This document shows, in pieces, positions 52,188 to 61,751 of a stretch of DNA of 64,000 nucleotides. Position 1 is the first letter of the stretch, and every line of letters starts with the position of its first letter. The translations under genes were made by a program, and so were the position numbers. The notes beneath the pieces were generated by a model that worked only from the letters and a program-made list of their open reading frames with translations, made no database searches and was not told the origin of the DNA. The stretch is taken from the NCBI RefSeq assembly GCF_025345615.1, contig NZ_JAODWD010000006.1, positions 1-64,000 of the forward strand, given 5' to 3'. The DNA comes from Mycobacterium deserti (GTDB lineage Bacteria > Actinomycetota > Actinomycetes > Mycobacteriales > Mycobacteriaceae).

Positions 52188-54215
52188 CTAAACATCCAGG
52201 AAGCGAACGTCTTTGGCGTTGCGGGTGATGAAGCTTCGACGTGCTTCGACGTCTTCACCCATCAGAATTGAGAACAGTTCGTCGGCCGCCGCCGCATCGT
52301 CGAGCGTGATCTGGCGGAGCACCCGCACCGACGGGTCCATGGTGGTCTCCCACAGTTCCTTGGCGTCCATCTCGCCGAGGCCCTTGTAGCGCTGGATGCC
52401 GTCTTCGGTGTTGATCTTCTTGCCCGCAGCACGGCCGGTTTCGAGCAGGCCGTCGCGTTCGCGGTCGGAGTAGGCGAACTCCGGTTCGCTGCGCTGCCAC
52501 TTCAACTTGTACAGCGGCGGCTGGGCCAGGAACACGTGGCCGTTCTCGATCAGCGGCTTCATGAAACGGAACAGCAGCGTCAACAGCAGCGTCGAGATGT
52601 GCTGGCCGTCGACGTCGGCGTCGGCCATCAACACGATCTTGTGGTAACGCAGCTTGCTGAGGTCGAACTCGTCGTGGATGCCGGTGCCCAGCGCGGTGAT
52701 GATCGCCTGGACTTCGGTGTTCTTCAACACGCGGTCGATGCGGGCCTTCTCGACGTTGATGATCTTGCCGCGCAGCGGAAGGATCGCCTGGAACATCGAG
52801 TCGCGCCCGCTCTTGGCCGAACCGCCGGCCGAGTCACCCTCCACCACATACAGTTCCGACTTCTTTGGATCGGTGGAGCGGCAGTCGGCCAGCTTGCCCG
52901 GCAGCCCGCCGATGTCGGTGGCGCTCTTGCGGCGGACCAGCTCGCGGGCCTTGCGCGCGGCCAGACGGGCCTGCGCTGACGAGACCGCCTTGTTCACAAC
53001 GGTTTTCGCTTCCGCCGGATTTGCCTCGAGCCAGTGGCCGATCTGTTCGTTGCAAATCTTCTGGACGAACGACTTCACCTCGGTGTTGCCGAGCTTCGTC
53101 TTCGTCTGGCCCTCGAACTGCGGCTGGGACACCTTGACCGAAATCACCGCGGCCAGCCCCTCGCGGATGTCCTCACCGCTGAGGTTGGGGTCCTTGTCCT
53201 TGAGCAGCTTCTTGTCCTTGGCGTACCTGTTGACCACCGATGTCAGCGCCGCGCGGAAGCCCTCTTCGTGGGTGCCGCCCTCGTGGGTGTTGATGGTGTT
53301 GGCGAAGGTGTGCACCGACTCGGAGTAGCCGGCGTTCCACTGCATCGCGATCTCTACCTCGTGGCCCTCGCCCTTGCCGTCGAAGTCGATGACGCTGGGC
53401 TGGATAGGCGACTTCGTCCGGTTGATGTGCTTGACGAAATCGACCAGGCCGCCGGGGTAGTGGAACACCCTGTGCTTGACCTTGTGCGGTGCCGCGGCCT
53501 CGGCGGCTTTCTCCTCCGCCGACTTCGGCGCCTCGGCGTGATCGCTGACCACGTCGTCGACCACCTCTTCGGGGGTGACCCGCTCATCGGTGAGTTCAAT
53601 GGTCAATCCCTTGTTGAGGAATGCCATCTCCTGCAGGCGCCGGGCGATCGTCTCGAAGTCGTAGACCGTGGTCTCGAAGATGTCCGGATCCGCCCAGAAC
53701 CGGATCGTGGTGCCCTTCTTCTTGGTCTTCTGGCCCTGCTTGAGGGTTCCCGGAACCGACCGGTCGTAGGACTGAAACCACTCGTAGCCGTCGGTGCAGA
53801 TGTCGGCTTCCAGGCGGGTGGACAATGCGTTGACCACCGACACGCCCACACCGTGCAGACCACCGGACACCTGGTAGGCGCCCTGCTCGAACTTGCCGCC
53901 GGCGTGCAGAACCGTCATCACGACGTCGACGGTCGGGATGCCGGTCGAGTGCATCGCCACGGGGATGCCGCGGCCGTCGTCGGTGACCTGGACCCCGCCG
54001 TCGGCGAGAATCCGGACGTCGACGCGAGTGGCGAAGCCCGCCATCGCCTCGTCGACGGCGTTGTCCACCACCTCCCAGACCAGATGGTGCAGACCGCGCT
54101 CGCCCGTGGAGCCGATGTACATGCCCGGCCGTTTCCGGACCGCCTCCAAGCCTTCGAGGACCTTGATCGAATCGGCGCCGTACTCCTTGGGAGCATTCTT
54201 CTTCTGGGCAGCCAC
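52188..54215 (-). CDS. gyrB: DNA gyrase subunit B
   Basis: 675 residues from ATG 54215. GHKL ATPase domain with VWEVVDNAVDEAMAG and GGLHGVGVSVVNALS; transducer domain; TOPRIM domain with EGDSAGGSAKSGRD and DADVDGQHI; C-terminal GyrA-binding part (IQRYKGLGEMDAKELWETTM). Provides ATP-driven strand passage for GyrA. A 231-bp upstream region holds the gyrBA promoter. Confidence 0.98.
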   Translation of the reverse strand: MAAQKKNAPKEYGADSIKVLEGLEAVRKRPGMYIGSTGERGLHHLVWEVVDNAVDEAMAGFATRVDVRILADGGVQVTDDGRGIPVAMHSTGIPTVDVVMTVLHAGGKFEQGAYQVSGGLHGVGVSVVNALSTRLEADICTDGYEWFQSYDRSVPGTLKQGQKTKKKGTTIRFWADPDIFETTVYDFETIARRLQEMAFLNKGLTIELTDERVTPEEVVDDVVSDHAEAPKSAEEKAAEAAAPHKVKHRVFHYPGGLVDFVKHINRTKSPIQPSVIDFDGKGEGHEVEIAMQWNAGYSESVHTFANTINTHEGGTHEEGFRAALTSVVNRYAKDKKLLKDKDPNLSGEDIREGLAAVISVKVSQPQFEGQTKTKLGNTEVKSFVQKICNEQIGHWLEANPAEAKTVVNKAVSSAQARLAARKARELVRRKSATDIGGLPGKLADCRSTDPKKSELYVVEGDSAGGSAKSGRDSMFQAILPLRGKIINVEKARIDRVLKNTEVQAIITALGTGIHDEFDLSKLRYHKIVLMADADVDGQHISTLLLTLLFRFMKPLIENGHVFLAQPPLYKLKWQRSEPEFAYSDRERDGLLETGRAAGKKINTEDGIQRYKGLGEMDAKELWETTMDPSVRVLRQITLDDAAAADELFSILMGEDVEARRSFITRNAKDVRFLDV

Positions 54216-54323
54216 GTTGGACGCTTCTCCTTGGTCTTTTGCCGGGAGGCTTGCGAGACGGATGAGAGACCGTCTGCGGATCTGCGACCATCCTACCGTC
54301 AGAGGCCCACAGCACCGATTCTG

Positions 54324-54357
54324 AGGCGGCGTTTCTGCACACCTATTTGCGCCGCCT
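54324..54357 (-). terminator. Possible hairpin upstream of gyrB
   Basis: AGGCGGCG (54324-54331) / CGCCGCCT (54350-54357), loop 18 nt, about 90 bp after the DUF721 stop and 110 bp before the gyrB start. It may terminate the dnaN-recF-DUF721 transcript or act in the gyrB leader. Short stem, weak call. Confidence 0.35.
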
Positions 54358-54446
54358 GTGGAATTTCTCGGAACTAGGTGCCTCAGGACGCTTGAGAACT
54401 ATGATCGCGTCGTTCTGGCGGCTCTGAGAAACCACCTCGTCGAGCC

Positions 54447-54992
54447 CTAACCATACGTGTCGCGCGGCCCGCGGCCAGCGATGTGGTACTTGCCCTTGCG
54501 CCACGACGGGGCCACCGGGCCGACGATCTTCAGCTTGTTCACGACACCGTCGCCGACCGCCGCGGCGATCTTGGCGAGAAGCTGCGCCTGCACCATCCGC
54601 AGCTGGGTCGCCCACGCCGTGGACTCCGCGGACACCGTTAGCACACCCTCGTCCAGAGCTGTGGGAGTGGCGTGCGAGGCGATCTGGTCTCCGACGACCG
54701 TCTGCCACCTGCCGAACACCGCGCCCTCCGCCACGCGCGCCGACCACCCGCGGCTACGGGCCAGGTCGCGCGTCGCCGCGGCGAACACCTGCGGGTCACG
54801 CGAATCCGGGCCCGGCCCAGACCACCGCCGCCTGCTGTTGCCCGCGACCTTGCGCGGGATCGACGACCGGCCACGGCCGACGTCCTTGCCTTGACTGCGC
54901 GCGGCGCCGCGCGCCTCCTCGAGGGTGCGCCGGACCAGATCCATCCCCTTCAGGTGCGCCAGGTGCGCGGGGGGTTCCGGTGATTCGGTCAT
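54447..54992 (-). CDS. DUF721 (DciA-like) protein, Rv0004 type
   Basis: 181 residues from ATG 54992. Disordered basic N-terminus, then the DUF721/DciA fold (VFGRWQTVVGDQIASHATP, LTVSAESTAWATQLRMVQAQ, LLAKIAAAVGDGVVNKLKIV). DciA proteins load the replicative helicase in most bacteria that lack DnaC, and this actinobacterial form sits in the origin operon after recF. The stop of recF overlaps its start by 4 bp. Confidence 0.92.
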   Translation of the reverse strand: MTESPEPPAHLAHLKGMDLVRRTLEEARGAARSQGKDVGRGRSSIPRKVAGNSRRRWSGPGPDSRDPQVFAAATRDLARSRGWSARVAEGAVFGRWQTVVGDQIASHATPTALDEGVLTVSAESTAWATQLRMVQAQLLAKIAAAVGDGVVNKLKIVGPVAPSWRKGKYHIAGRGPRDTYG

Positions 54993-56155
54993 TCCTGTAC
55001 CTCCGAGATTCGGCCGTTGTCGTCGTCGCGCATCGTGATCTCCACCCTGCGCGCGTCCCAGTCACCCGGAATGTCGTCAGGCACAGCGGCGGTGACGAGC
55101 ACCTGCTCGGCCGTGGCGGCGACATTCGCCAGCGCCTGCCTGCGCGCGCTGTCGAGTTCGGCGAACACATCGTCGAGCAGCAACACCGGATCGCCTCCGC
55201 CGTCAGCGCGCAACAACTCATACGCCGCGAGTCGCAGCGCCAACGCCATCGACCACGATTCCCCGTGGCTGGCAAAACCTTTCGCGGTTTGGTCGCCGAG
55301 CCGCAATTCGAGGTCGTCGCGGTGCGGACCCACCAGGCAGACACCGCGTTCGAGTTCGGCGTCGCGCCGACGCGCCATCGCGTCGAGGAGGGCGGCTTCG
55401 AACAGTTCGGCGCTACCGGTGCCCGCCGCGGCTTCTTGCTCAACCACCTCGACGCCGCTGCGATAACGGATCGAAGCCGGTCGCGACGCGGGAGCGAGGA
55501 GTTGGTAGGCCTTCTCGACCTCCGGTGCCAGCTGATTGACCAGCTCGACGCGCGCGGCGATCAGTTGGGAACCGTTGACAGCGAGATGCCCGTCCCAGAC
55601 ATCAAGTGTGTCCAGTACGCTGCGGTCGCCCCGGTACCGCGCACCCGCCGCGGTTTTCAAGAGCGCCGTGCGCTGGCGCAACACCTTGTCGTAGTCGGCG
55701 CGGACCGCCGCGACTTGTGGTCGACGGACAGTCGCCAAGTCGTCAAGGTATCGACGTCGCTCGCCCGGGTCGCCACGCACCAGCGACAGATCCTCCGGCG
55801 CGAACAACACCGCGCGCAGCGCACCGAGAATTTCGCGGGCCGAGCGGACGGGGGAGCGGTTGAGCCGTGCCTTGTTCGCACGGCCGGGGTTGATCTCCAG
55901 ATCCACCGCAAGCTCGCGACCCTCGTTGACGACGATGGTGGAGACCACCGCGCGCTCTGCACCTGCGCGAATCAACGGCGCGTCGGTGCCGACGCGATGA
56001 GAGCCAAGGGTCGACGAATACCACAGCGCCTCAACCAGATTGGTTTTGCCGAAACCATTCGGGCCGACGAACACCGTCCGGCCGGGTTCCAAGTCGAGGT
56101 CGACCCGCGCCCACGACCTGAAGTCCTGCAATCCCAGATGCCGGACGTGCACCAC
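54989..56155 (-). CDS. recF: DNA replication and repair protein RecF
   Basis: 388 residues from GTG 56155. SMC-like ATPase with Walker A GPNGFGKT (31-38), signature SWSMALALRLAAYELLR and Walker B PVLLLDDVFAELD. Promotes RecA loading at ssDNA gaps with RecR/RecO. Overlaps the gnd stop by one base. Confidence 0.97.
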   Translation of the reverse strand: MVHVRHLGLQDFRSWARVDLDLEPGRTVFVGPNGFGKTNLVEALWYSSTLGSHRVGTDAPLIRAGAERAVVSTIVVNEGRELAVDLEINPGRANKARLNRSPVRSAREILGALRAVLFAPEDLSLVRGDPGERRRYLDDLATVRRPQVAAVRADYDKVLRQRTALLKTAAGARYRGDRSVLDTLDVWDGHLAVNGSQLIAARVELVNQLAPEVEKAYQLLAPASRPASIRYRSGVEVVEQEAAAGTGSAELFEAALLDAMARRRDAELERGVCLVGPHRDDLELRLGDQTAKGFASHGESWSMALALRLAAYELLRADGGGDPVLLLDDVFAELDSARRQALANVAATAEQVLVTAAVPDDIPGDWDARRVEITMRDDDNGRISEVQE

Positions 56156-57048
56156 TAGCCCGATTCGCTGATGCGTTTGACCGCGTGGCCACCGAATTGG
56201 TTGCGCAGCGCCGCCACCGCCTTCATGGTCGGTGAATCATCCTGGCGCGACAGGAAGCGCGCGAACAACGAAGCGGCGATGCCCGGCACCGGCACCCGTA
56301 GTCGGATGGCTTCCTCTACCGTCCACCGACCCTCCCCGGAATCCTCGGTGTAGCCGGAGATCTGGTCGAAGCCGGGATCCTCTTTGAGCGCCTTGGCCAG
56401 GAGTTTTTGCAGCCACGATCGCACCACCGTGCCGTTGCTCCAGGCTTGGTACACCGCCTGCGGATCCTTGATCAGATCCTCGGCGGCCAACATCTCGTAA
56501 CCCTCTGCGTAAGCGGTCATCAAGGCGTACTCCACGCCGTTGTGCACCATCTTGGCGAAGTGTCCTGCACCGACCGGGCCTGCGTGCACGAAGCCGTCCT
56601 CCCGCGGTCCCGGCGGGCGCAGCGTCTCGAAAATCGGCATCGCCCGCGCGACGTTGTCGTCGCTGCCGCCGACCATCAGCCCGTAGCCCTCGGTCAATCC
56701 CCAGATACCACCGGACACGCCGGCGTCGATGAACGCAATTCCCTTGTCGGCCAACAATTTCGCATGCCGGCCATCTTCGGTAAAGCGCGAGTTTCCGCCG
56801 TCGATGACCAGGTCGCCGGGGCTCATCACGTCGGCCAACGCGACGATGGTCTGATCGGTGACAGGCCCCGACGGCACCATCACCCATACCGTGCGCGGTG
56901 CGTCGAGCGCTTCGGCGAGCGCGCCCAGAGTCGGCACATCGGTGACTTCCGGCCGAGGGTCGTAGCCGATGACTTCATGCCCGCCTTCGCGCAGGCGCTC
57001 GCGCATGTTGAAGCCCATCTTGCCCAAGCCGACCAGCCCCAATTGCAT
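56155..57048 (-). CDS. gnd: 6-phosphogluconate dehydrogenase, decarboxylating (short form)
   Basis: 297 residues. Rossmann motif GLVGLGKMGFNMRERL, then VIDGGNSRFTEDGRHAKLL, FIDAGVSGGIWGLTEGYGLM and the catalytic region GAGHFAKMVHNGVEYALMTA (Lys-Asn pair). Oxidises 6-phosphogluconate to ribulose-5-phosphate with NAD(P). It is the short ~300-residue actinobacterial form. Placement between dnaN and recF occurs in M. smegmatis and related bacteria but not in M. tuberculosis. Confidence 0.94.
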   Translation of the reverse strand: MQLGLVGLGKMGFNMRERLREGGHEVIGYDPRPEVTDVPTLGALAEALDAPRTVWVMVPSGPVTDQTIVALADVMSPGDLVIDGGNSRFTEDGRHAKLLADKGIAFIDAGVSGGIWGLTEGYGLMVGGSDDNVARAMPIFETLRPPGPREDGFVHAGPVGAGHFAKMVHNGVEYALMTAYAEGYEMLAAEDLIKDPQAVYQAWSNGTVVRSWLQKLLAKALKEDPGFDQISGYTEDSGEGRWTVEEAIRLRVPVPGIAASLFARFLSRQDDSPTMKAVAALRNQFGGHAVKRISESG

Positions 57049-57103
57049 GTGCGCCCCTCTCGTGGCGGGTTACCGCCGTGCTCCTCGCGTGCGCATCGGC
57101 CGG

Positions 57104-58300
57104 TCAGCCGGGAAGGCGCACCGGCATCAACAGGTACACGTAGTCCGTCTGCGCGGCGGGGAACGGCCCCGCACCGTCAGTTGCGCTGTCCTCACTCGCC
57201 GGACGCAACACCGCCGGGCGGCTGGGTGTCGTGAAACCGAACGCGACCCGCTCTGAGTGCAGCGACCCCAACCCGTCTGTCAGGTACGTCGGATTGAATG
57301 CGATGGTCAACGGGTCACCGGAGAACTCGACAGGCAGATCCTCCTCGGCGCGACCGACGTCGTCGGCGCCGGCCGACAACCGGAGAACATCGTCGGCGAA
57401 CTCCATGCGGATCTGCGCGCCACGGTCGGCGACCAGCGCCACACGTTTGATCGCTTCGGTCAGTTCGGCGACCCCGATGGTCGCCACCGCGGTGTGCTCG
57501 GCAGGAAGGAGCTGACGGAATTTCGGGAACTCGGCGTCCAGCAGACGGGTCGTGCTGCGTTTGCCGTTGCTGCGGATGCCGAGCAGACCCTCCTTGCCGA
57601 CGGCCGATCCCGAGCCGAGGGCCAGGTGCACGTCAGCCCCGTCGGACCCCGCCTTGGCGGCTTCGGACAACGTCTTGGCCGGCACCAGCACCGCAGCCTC
57701 GATGTCGGCCGACGTGGTGGACCAGGTCAATTCGCGAACCGCAAGGCGGAATCTGTCGGTGGCTGCCAAAACGACCTTCTCACCGGAGATTTCAACGCGA
57801 ATGCCGGTGAGCATCGGCAACGTGTCGTCACGCCCTGCCGCCACGGCCACCTGTCCGATGGCCTCGGCGAACAACTGCGACGAAATCACACCGGTTTCGT
57901 CGGGCAGTGACGGCAGCGCCGGATAGTCCTCCACCGCCATGGTCGGCAGCGAGAATCTGGCGCTGCCGCAGGTCAGTGCTGCGCGGGTGCCTTCGACGCT
58001 GACGTCGACGGGTTTGGCCGGCAAGGCACGGGTGATGTCGGACAACAGCCGACCGGACACCAAAACGCTTCCCGGCGAGGCGATTTCGGCGGCGACCTGC
58101 ACCTCGGCCGACACTTCGTAGTCGAAGCCGGAGATGGTCAGGCCCTCGTCGGAGCCGGTGAGCAGAACACCCGCCAAGACCGGAACGGTAGGCCTGGTCG
58201 GCAGATTACGAGCCACCCACGCAACCGCGTCGGCGAAGTCCTCGCGAACCAGGCGAAACTTCAAATCGGTGGGACCAACCGTTGTCGTCGCCACGTCCAT
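57104..58300 (-). CDS. dnaN: DNA polymerase III beta sliding clamp
   Basis: 398 residues from ATG 58300 (MDVATTTVGPTDLKFRLVRE). Three clamp repeats; C-terminal YVYLLMPVRLPG is the conserved clamp end. Forms the ring that tethers polymerase. First gene left of oriC, followed by gnd and recF. Confidence 0.98.
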   Translation of the reverse strand: MDVATTTVGPTDLKFRLVREDFADAVAWVARNLPTRPTVPVLAGVLLTGSDEGLTISGFDYEVSAEVQVAAEIASPGSVLVSGRLLSDITRALPAKPVDVSVEGTRAALTCGSARFSLPTMAVEDYPALPSLPDETGVISSQLFAEAIGQVAVAAGRDDTLPMLTGIRVEISGEKVVLAATDRFRLAVRELTWSTTSADIEAAVLVPAKTLSEAAKAGSDGADVHLALGSGSAVGKEGLLGIRSNGKRSTTRLLDAEFPKFRQLLPAEHTAVATIGVAELTEAIKRVALVADRGAQIRMEFADDVLRLSAGADDVGRAEEDLPVEFSGDPLTIAFNPTYLTDGLGSLHSERVAFGFTTPSRPAVLRPASEDSATDGAGPFPAAQTDYVYLLMPVRLPG

Positions 58301-58816
58301 AGGGTCCCTTCGATCAATACCACAACAAGCGCTAATCAGCGGTTTCCCGGTGTCTCACCACGCCTCTCAGCGATGCGTCGGGAGGACCGTATCGGTTCCG
58401 CTGAATCACCGTAGAGCTTTCCGTGCCAACTTGAAAGCTAATCGATAGCCCTGACATCCGGCGTCATCGACGGTGTCTGCGCCCATGGGATCGATGTGTC
58501 CCCAACAGGCTTCTTCAAAGAACAATCTACGGAGATTTACAAGCAACAGTATTAGGGGCTGTGGACACTGGGGATGAACGGGTGTCGGCGCTGCACGACA
58601 AGCGTGTCGTGATGTGAGTGCGCTGTGGATCGTCGGTGTCGCGGCGCGCATCGTCTGTGGAGACGGGCCGGGTTGTGTAGGACAGTGCGCCACCGGGGGT
58701 AGTTGATCCCAAGTTGTCCACACCGGTGTGCACAGGCCGCGGGTGTGACAAGAGGTACCGACGGTGCGAAAGTTTTTCTGAAATTCGGCGCCAGAAGATG
58801 TAGAGGAAGTACCGAA
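58301..58816. other. oriC: Chromosome origin of replication oriC (dnaA-dnaN intergenic)
   Basis: 516 bp between dnaA and dnaN without genes, the standard mycobacterial oriC. DnaA boxes: TTGTCCACA at 58714-58722 (perfect mycobacterial consensus), and on the other strand TGTGGACAC (58560-58568), TGTGGATCG (58624-58632) and TGTGGAGAC (58656-58664). An AT-richer stretch at about 58509-58555 is the best candidate unwinding element. Confidence 0.9.
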
Positions 58817-60328
58817 TCAGCGCCTGGAACGCTGACGAATGCGCGTCGTGAGTTCCTTCACGTGATCGAACACCTCGCGTCGCTCGGCCATTTCGCCGCG
58901 GATCTTCTTCTCGGCGTACATGACTGTGGTGTGATCGCGGCCGAACGCCTGGCCGATCTTCGGCAGGGAAAGGTCGGTGAGTTCGCGGCAGAGATACATC
59001 GCGATTTGGCGCGACTGTGCCAGCGCGCGGGTCTTGCCGGGCCCGCGCAGCTCGTCGATGGAGGTCTGGAAGTACTCGGCTGTGGCGGCCATGATCGCCG
59101 CGGTGCTGATCTGCATCGTGGAGGCGTCCGAGATCAGATCGCGCAACACGATCTCGGCGAGCGACTTGTCGATCGCCGTCTTGTTCAGCGACGCGAATGC
59201 GGTGACTCGGATGAGTGCGCCCTCGAGTTCGCGGATGTTGCGTTCAATGCTGCTGGCGATCAACTCGAGCACGTCGTCGGGGACGTCGAGCCGATCCATC
59301 TGCGCCTTCTTACGCAGAATCGCGATGCGGGTCTCGAGCTCCGGCGGCTGGACGTCGGTGATCAGGCCCCACTCGAACCGGGTTCGCAGCCGGTCCTCGA
59401 GCGTGGCCAGTTGTTTGGGCGGCCTATCCGAGGAGATGACGATCTGCTTGTTGGCGTTGTGCAGCGTATTGAAGGTATGGAAGAACTCCTCCTGGATGCC
59501 TTCCTTGCCCTCGATGAATTGGATGTCGTCGACGAGCAGCACATCGATGTCGCGGTAGCTGCGTTTGAAAGACGCTTTGCGGTCGTCGCGCAGCGAGTTG
59601 ATGAAGTCGTTGGTGAATTCCTCGGTCGACACGTACTTGACGCGCATGCCGGGAAACAGTCGCTGGGCGTAATTACCGGCGGCGTGCAACAGGTGCGTCT
59701 TGCCCAAGCCGGACTCGCCCCAGATGAAGAGCGGGTTGTAGGCCCGGGCCGGCGCCTCGGCGATCGCGAGGGTCGCAGCGTGAGCGAACCGATTCGATGC
59801 GCCGATGACGAAGGTGTCGAACGTATAGCGGCGGTTGAGATTGACCGCGGTGGCTTCGCCGGCCGCGCCATGCTGGGCCCGTCCGGAGAAGTACGTCGGC
59901 CAACTCTCCTCCGCGCTCGCGCGGGCTTCGGAGTCTTCGTCGACCTCATCGGGCTCGAGGGCGGGTGCACCGCCGGCCGAGCCGTTGAAGGTGTCGTCGC
60001 TGTCCTCGGTACCGGGCGCGGCGATCCGCACCCCGAGTTCGATGCGCTGCCCCAGCTGTCGGCTCAACGCGGTGATGATCGGCTCGCGCAGGTGCCGCTC
60101 GATCTCGTTCTGGACAAATGGGGTCGGTACCGACAGGAGAGCAAACCCTTCGGTGATGACCAACGGCTTGACCATCTTCAGCCAGGCTCTTTGCTGCGGG
60201 GTGAGCGTGGGGACCTGCGACTCTCGAGACTCGCCGTTGTGCGCGCCGGTGATCGGGGCCTCGCCGTTCAGCTCGGCAACGACGGTGTTCCAAACGGCGA
60301 CGAACGGGGGGTCGGGGTCAGCTGTCAA
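58817..60328 (-). CDS. dnaA: Chromosomal replication initiator protein DnaA
   Basis: 503 residues from TTG 60328 (as in other mycobacteria). Domain I at the N-terminus; acidic variable domain II (about 95-160); AAA+ domain III with Walker A GESGLGKTHLLH and VLLVDDIQFIEG; domain IV with the DnaA signature GRDHTTVMYAEKKIRGEM. Binds DnaA boxes in oriC and upstream of its own gene. Confidence 0.98.
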   Translation of the reverse strand: MTADPDPPFVAVWNTVVAELNGEAPITGAHNGESRESQVPTLTPQQRAWLKMVKPLVITEGFALLSVPTPFVQNEIERHLREPIITALSRQLGQRIELGVRIAAPGTEDSDDTFNGSAGGAPALEPDEVDEDSEARASAEESWPTYFSGRAQHGAAGEATAVNLNRRYTFDTFVIGASNRFAHAATLAIAEAPARAYNPLFIWGESGLGKTHLLHAAGNYAQRLFPGMRVKYVSTEEFTNDFINSLRDDRKASFKRSYRDIDVLLVDDIQFIEGKEGIQEEFFHTFNTLHNANKQIVISSDRPPKQLATLEDRLRTRFEWGLITDVQPPELETRIAILRKKAQMDRLDVPDDVLELIASSIERNIRELEGALIRVTAFASLNKTAIDKSLAEIVLRDLISDASTMQISTAAIMAATAEYFQTSIDELRGPGKTRALAQSRQIAMYLCRELTDLSLPKIGQAFGRDHTTVMYAEKKIRGEMAERREVFDHVKELTTRIRQRSRR

Positions 60329-60891
60329 AGACGCACTACCCCCTCAGAGCTGGTCGGAGACGACCAAAGGAACGATGACGAACTGTCCACATGGTTATCC
60401 ACAGCCTGTGGAGAGAACAGTCGCCGTCGCTCAGTTGTCTACCTTGCAAGGACGCCGCGGGCCGGGGCTCGTCACAGTGATGGTGCACACTGTGGGCTCG
60501 CGACCGAGTTGGGCGTCCCCGCTTCGTTGTCTGGCGCCGATCCTTGTGGAAACGGCATTGGCAGAAGCTAACAGTTTTCTGTGCGAGTGCCAACCGTTCT
60601 GCAACATTTCTGAGGGTTCTGGAAGCGGCTCTCAAATGCCGTGACGGCTGTGGCGGAAGTGAAGTTTTCGGGGGGCGCGGGTGACGGCCCGGACGAGGTT
60701 TGACCCAGCGAAATCTCGTCAGTACCCTCGAACAGTCGCCCGCACGTGGCGATACGGCTGCGCCCAGGTTCACCTGGAGCCCGCGCCGGTTAGCGAGACG
60801 GACGAGCTTACCAACGGCAATCGCGTCCCCACCCGCATGAGTGTCGACGGGGTGAGGTGCGGATGTCAGATGCAAACAAGGAGAGACAGCC
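60329..60891. promoter_or_regulatory. dnaA-rpmH divergent promoter region with DnaA boxes
   Basis: 563 bp without a convincing gene. Three DnaA boxes cluster near dnaA: CTGTCCACA (60383-60391), TTATCCACA (60395-60403, perfect) and TGTGGAGAG (60407-60415, other strand), suggesting autoregulation of dnaA. The rpmH side has a strong ribosome-binding site, AAGGAGAG, at about 60878-60885. Confidence 0.8.
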
Positions 60892-61035
60892 GTGGCCAAG
60901 GGCAAGCGGACTTTTCAGCCGAACAACCGGCGCCGTTCGCGGGTGCACGGCTTCCGGTTGCGGATGCGGACCCGGGCAGGCCGGGCGATCGTGTCGAGCC
61001 GGCGCACTAAGGGTCGCCGCAAGCTCACTGCGTGA
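60892..61035 (+). CDS. rpmH: 50S ribosomal protein L34
   Basis: 47 residues from GTG 60892 with AAGGAGAG upstream. Highly basic sequence KRTFQPNNRRRSRVHGFRLR ... VSSRRTKGRRKLTA, diagnostic for L34. First gene of the rpmH-rnpA-yidD-yidC-jag-rsmG cluster that leads away from dnaA. Confidence 0.97.
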   Translation: MAKGKRTFQPNNRRRSRVHGFRLRMRTRAGRAIVSSRRTKGRRKLTA

Positions 61036-61050
61036 CCCGGGTCTAGCGCG

Positions 61051-61407
61051 GTGCTTCCGGCGCGGTACCGGATGACGCGGTCGGCGGATTTCGGTGCCAC
61101 GGTCAGTCAAGGGATGCGCGCGGTGCAGCCCGATCTCGTCGTGCACGCGCTGCGTCGTGCCAATACCCGCGATGGACCGCGGATCGGTCTGGTGGTCTCG
61201 AAATCGGTCGGCAACGCGGTGCAGCGGCATCGGGTCGCCCGTCGCCTGCGGCATGTGGCCCGGCCCTTGATCGCCGAACTCGAGCCAACCGACCGTGTCG
61301 TGATTCGCGCGTTGCCGGGTAGTCGGCACGCGATTTCGGCTCGGCTGGAAGAACAACTGCGAACCGCCCTGCGACGGACCCGACCCAAGCCGGGAGCAGA
61401 CCGATGA
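61051..61407 (+). CDS. rnpA: Ribonuclease P protein component
   Basis: 118 residues from GTG 61051 (VLPARYRMTRSADFGATVSQ). The RNR motif region is AVQRHRVARRLRHV, typical of RnpA. Helps the RNase P RNA to cut tRNA 5' leaders. 15 bp after rpmH; overlaps yidD by 4 bp. Confidence 0.97.
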   Translation: MLPARYRMTRSADFGATVSQGMRAVQPDLVVHALRRANTRDGPRIGLVVSKSVGNAVQRHRVARRLRHVARPLIAELEPTDRVVIRALPGSRHAISARLEEQLRTALRRTRPKPGADR

Positions 61408-61751
61408 GAGGTCGGCTCGGCTCGACGGCTGCGCGCGGTCTGATCTACGTCATCCAGCTGTACCGGCACACCATCTCGCCGTTGCGATTGCCCACGTGCC
61501 GGTTCACACCTACTTGTAGCCAGTACGCAGTCGACGCCCTGGGGGAGCACGGCCTGCTCAAAGGCGGGTGGCTTGCCCTCGTGCGGCTGCTGAAATGCGG
61601 ACCGTGGCATGAGGGAGGATGGGACCCGATACCCGAGCGGTGCGCTGACGCGCACGAGACGAGTGCACCCGGATCCGAGTTCTCGGCGGACGCCGCAGAC
61701 GATGCGGGGGCCACCCCGGCATCGCGATCAGGAAGCGAGACGCGTGTTTAA
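61404..61751 (+). CDS. yidD: Membrane protein insertion efficiency factor YidD
   Basis: 115 residues. Conserved YRHTISPLRLPTCRFTPTCS and GHGLLKGGWLALVRLLKCGP-type core with three cysteines, and a variable acidic C-terminal tail of ~35 residues. Assists YidC. Overlaps the yidC start by 8 bp. Confidence 0.95.
   Translation: MRGRLGSTAARGLIYVIQLYRHTISPLRLPTCRFTPTCSQYAVDALGEHGLLKGGWLALVRLLKCGPWHEGGWDPIPERCADAHETSAPGSEFSADAADDAGATPASRSGSETRV

Noticed and set aside
58703..60571. Long open frame of 622 codons on the strand opposite dnaA
   Set aside because: It is the antisense shadow of dnaA in a high-GC genome; no motif is recognisable and dnaA is unmistakable.
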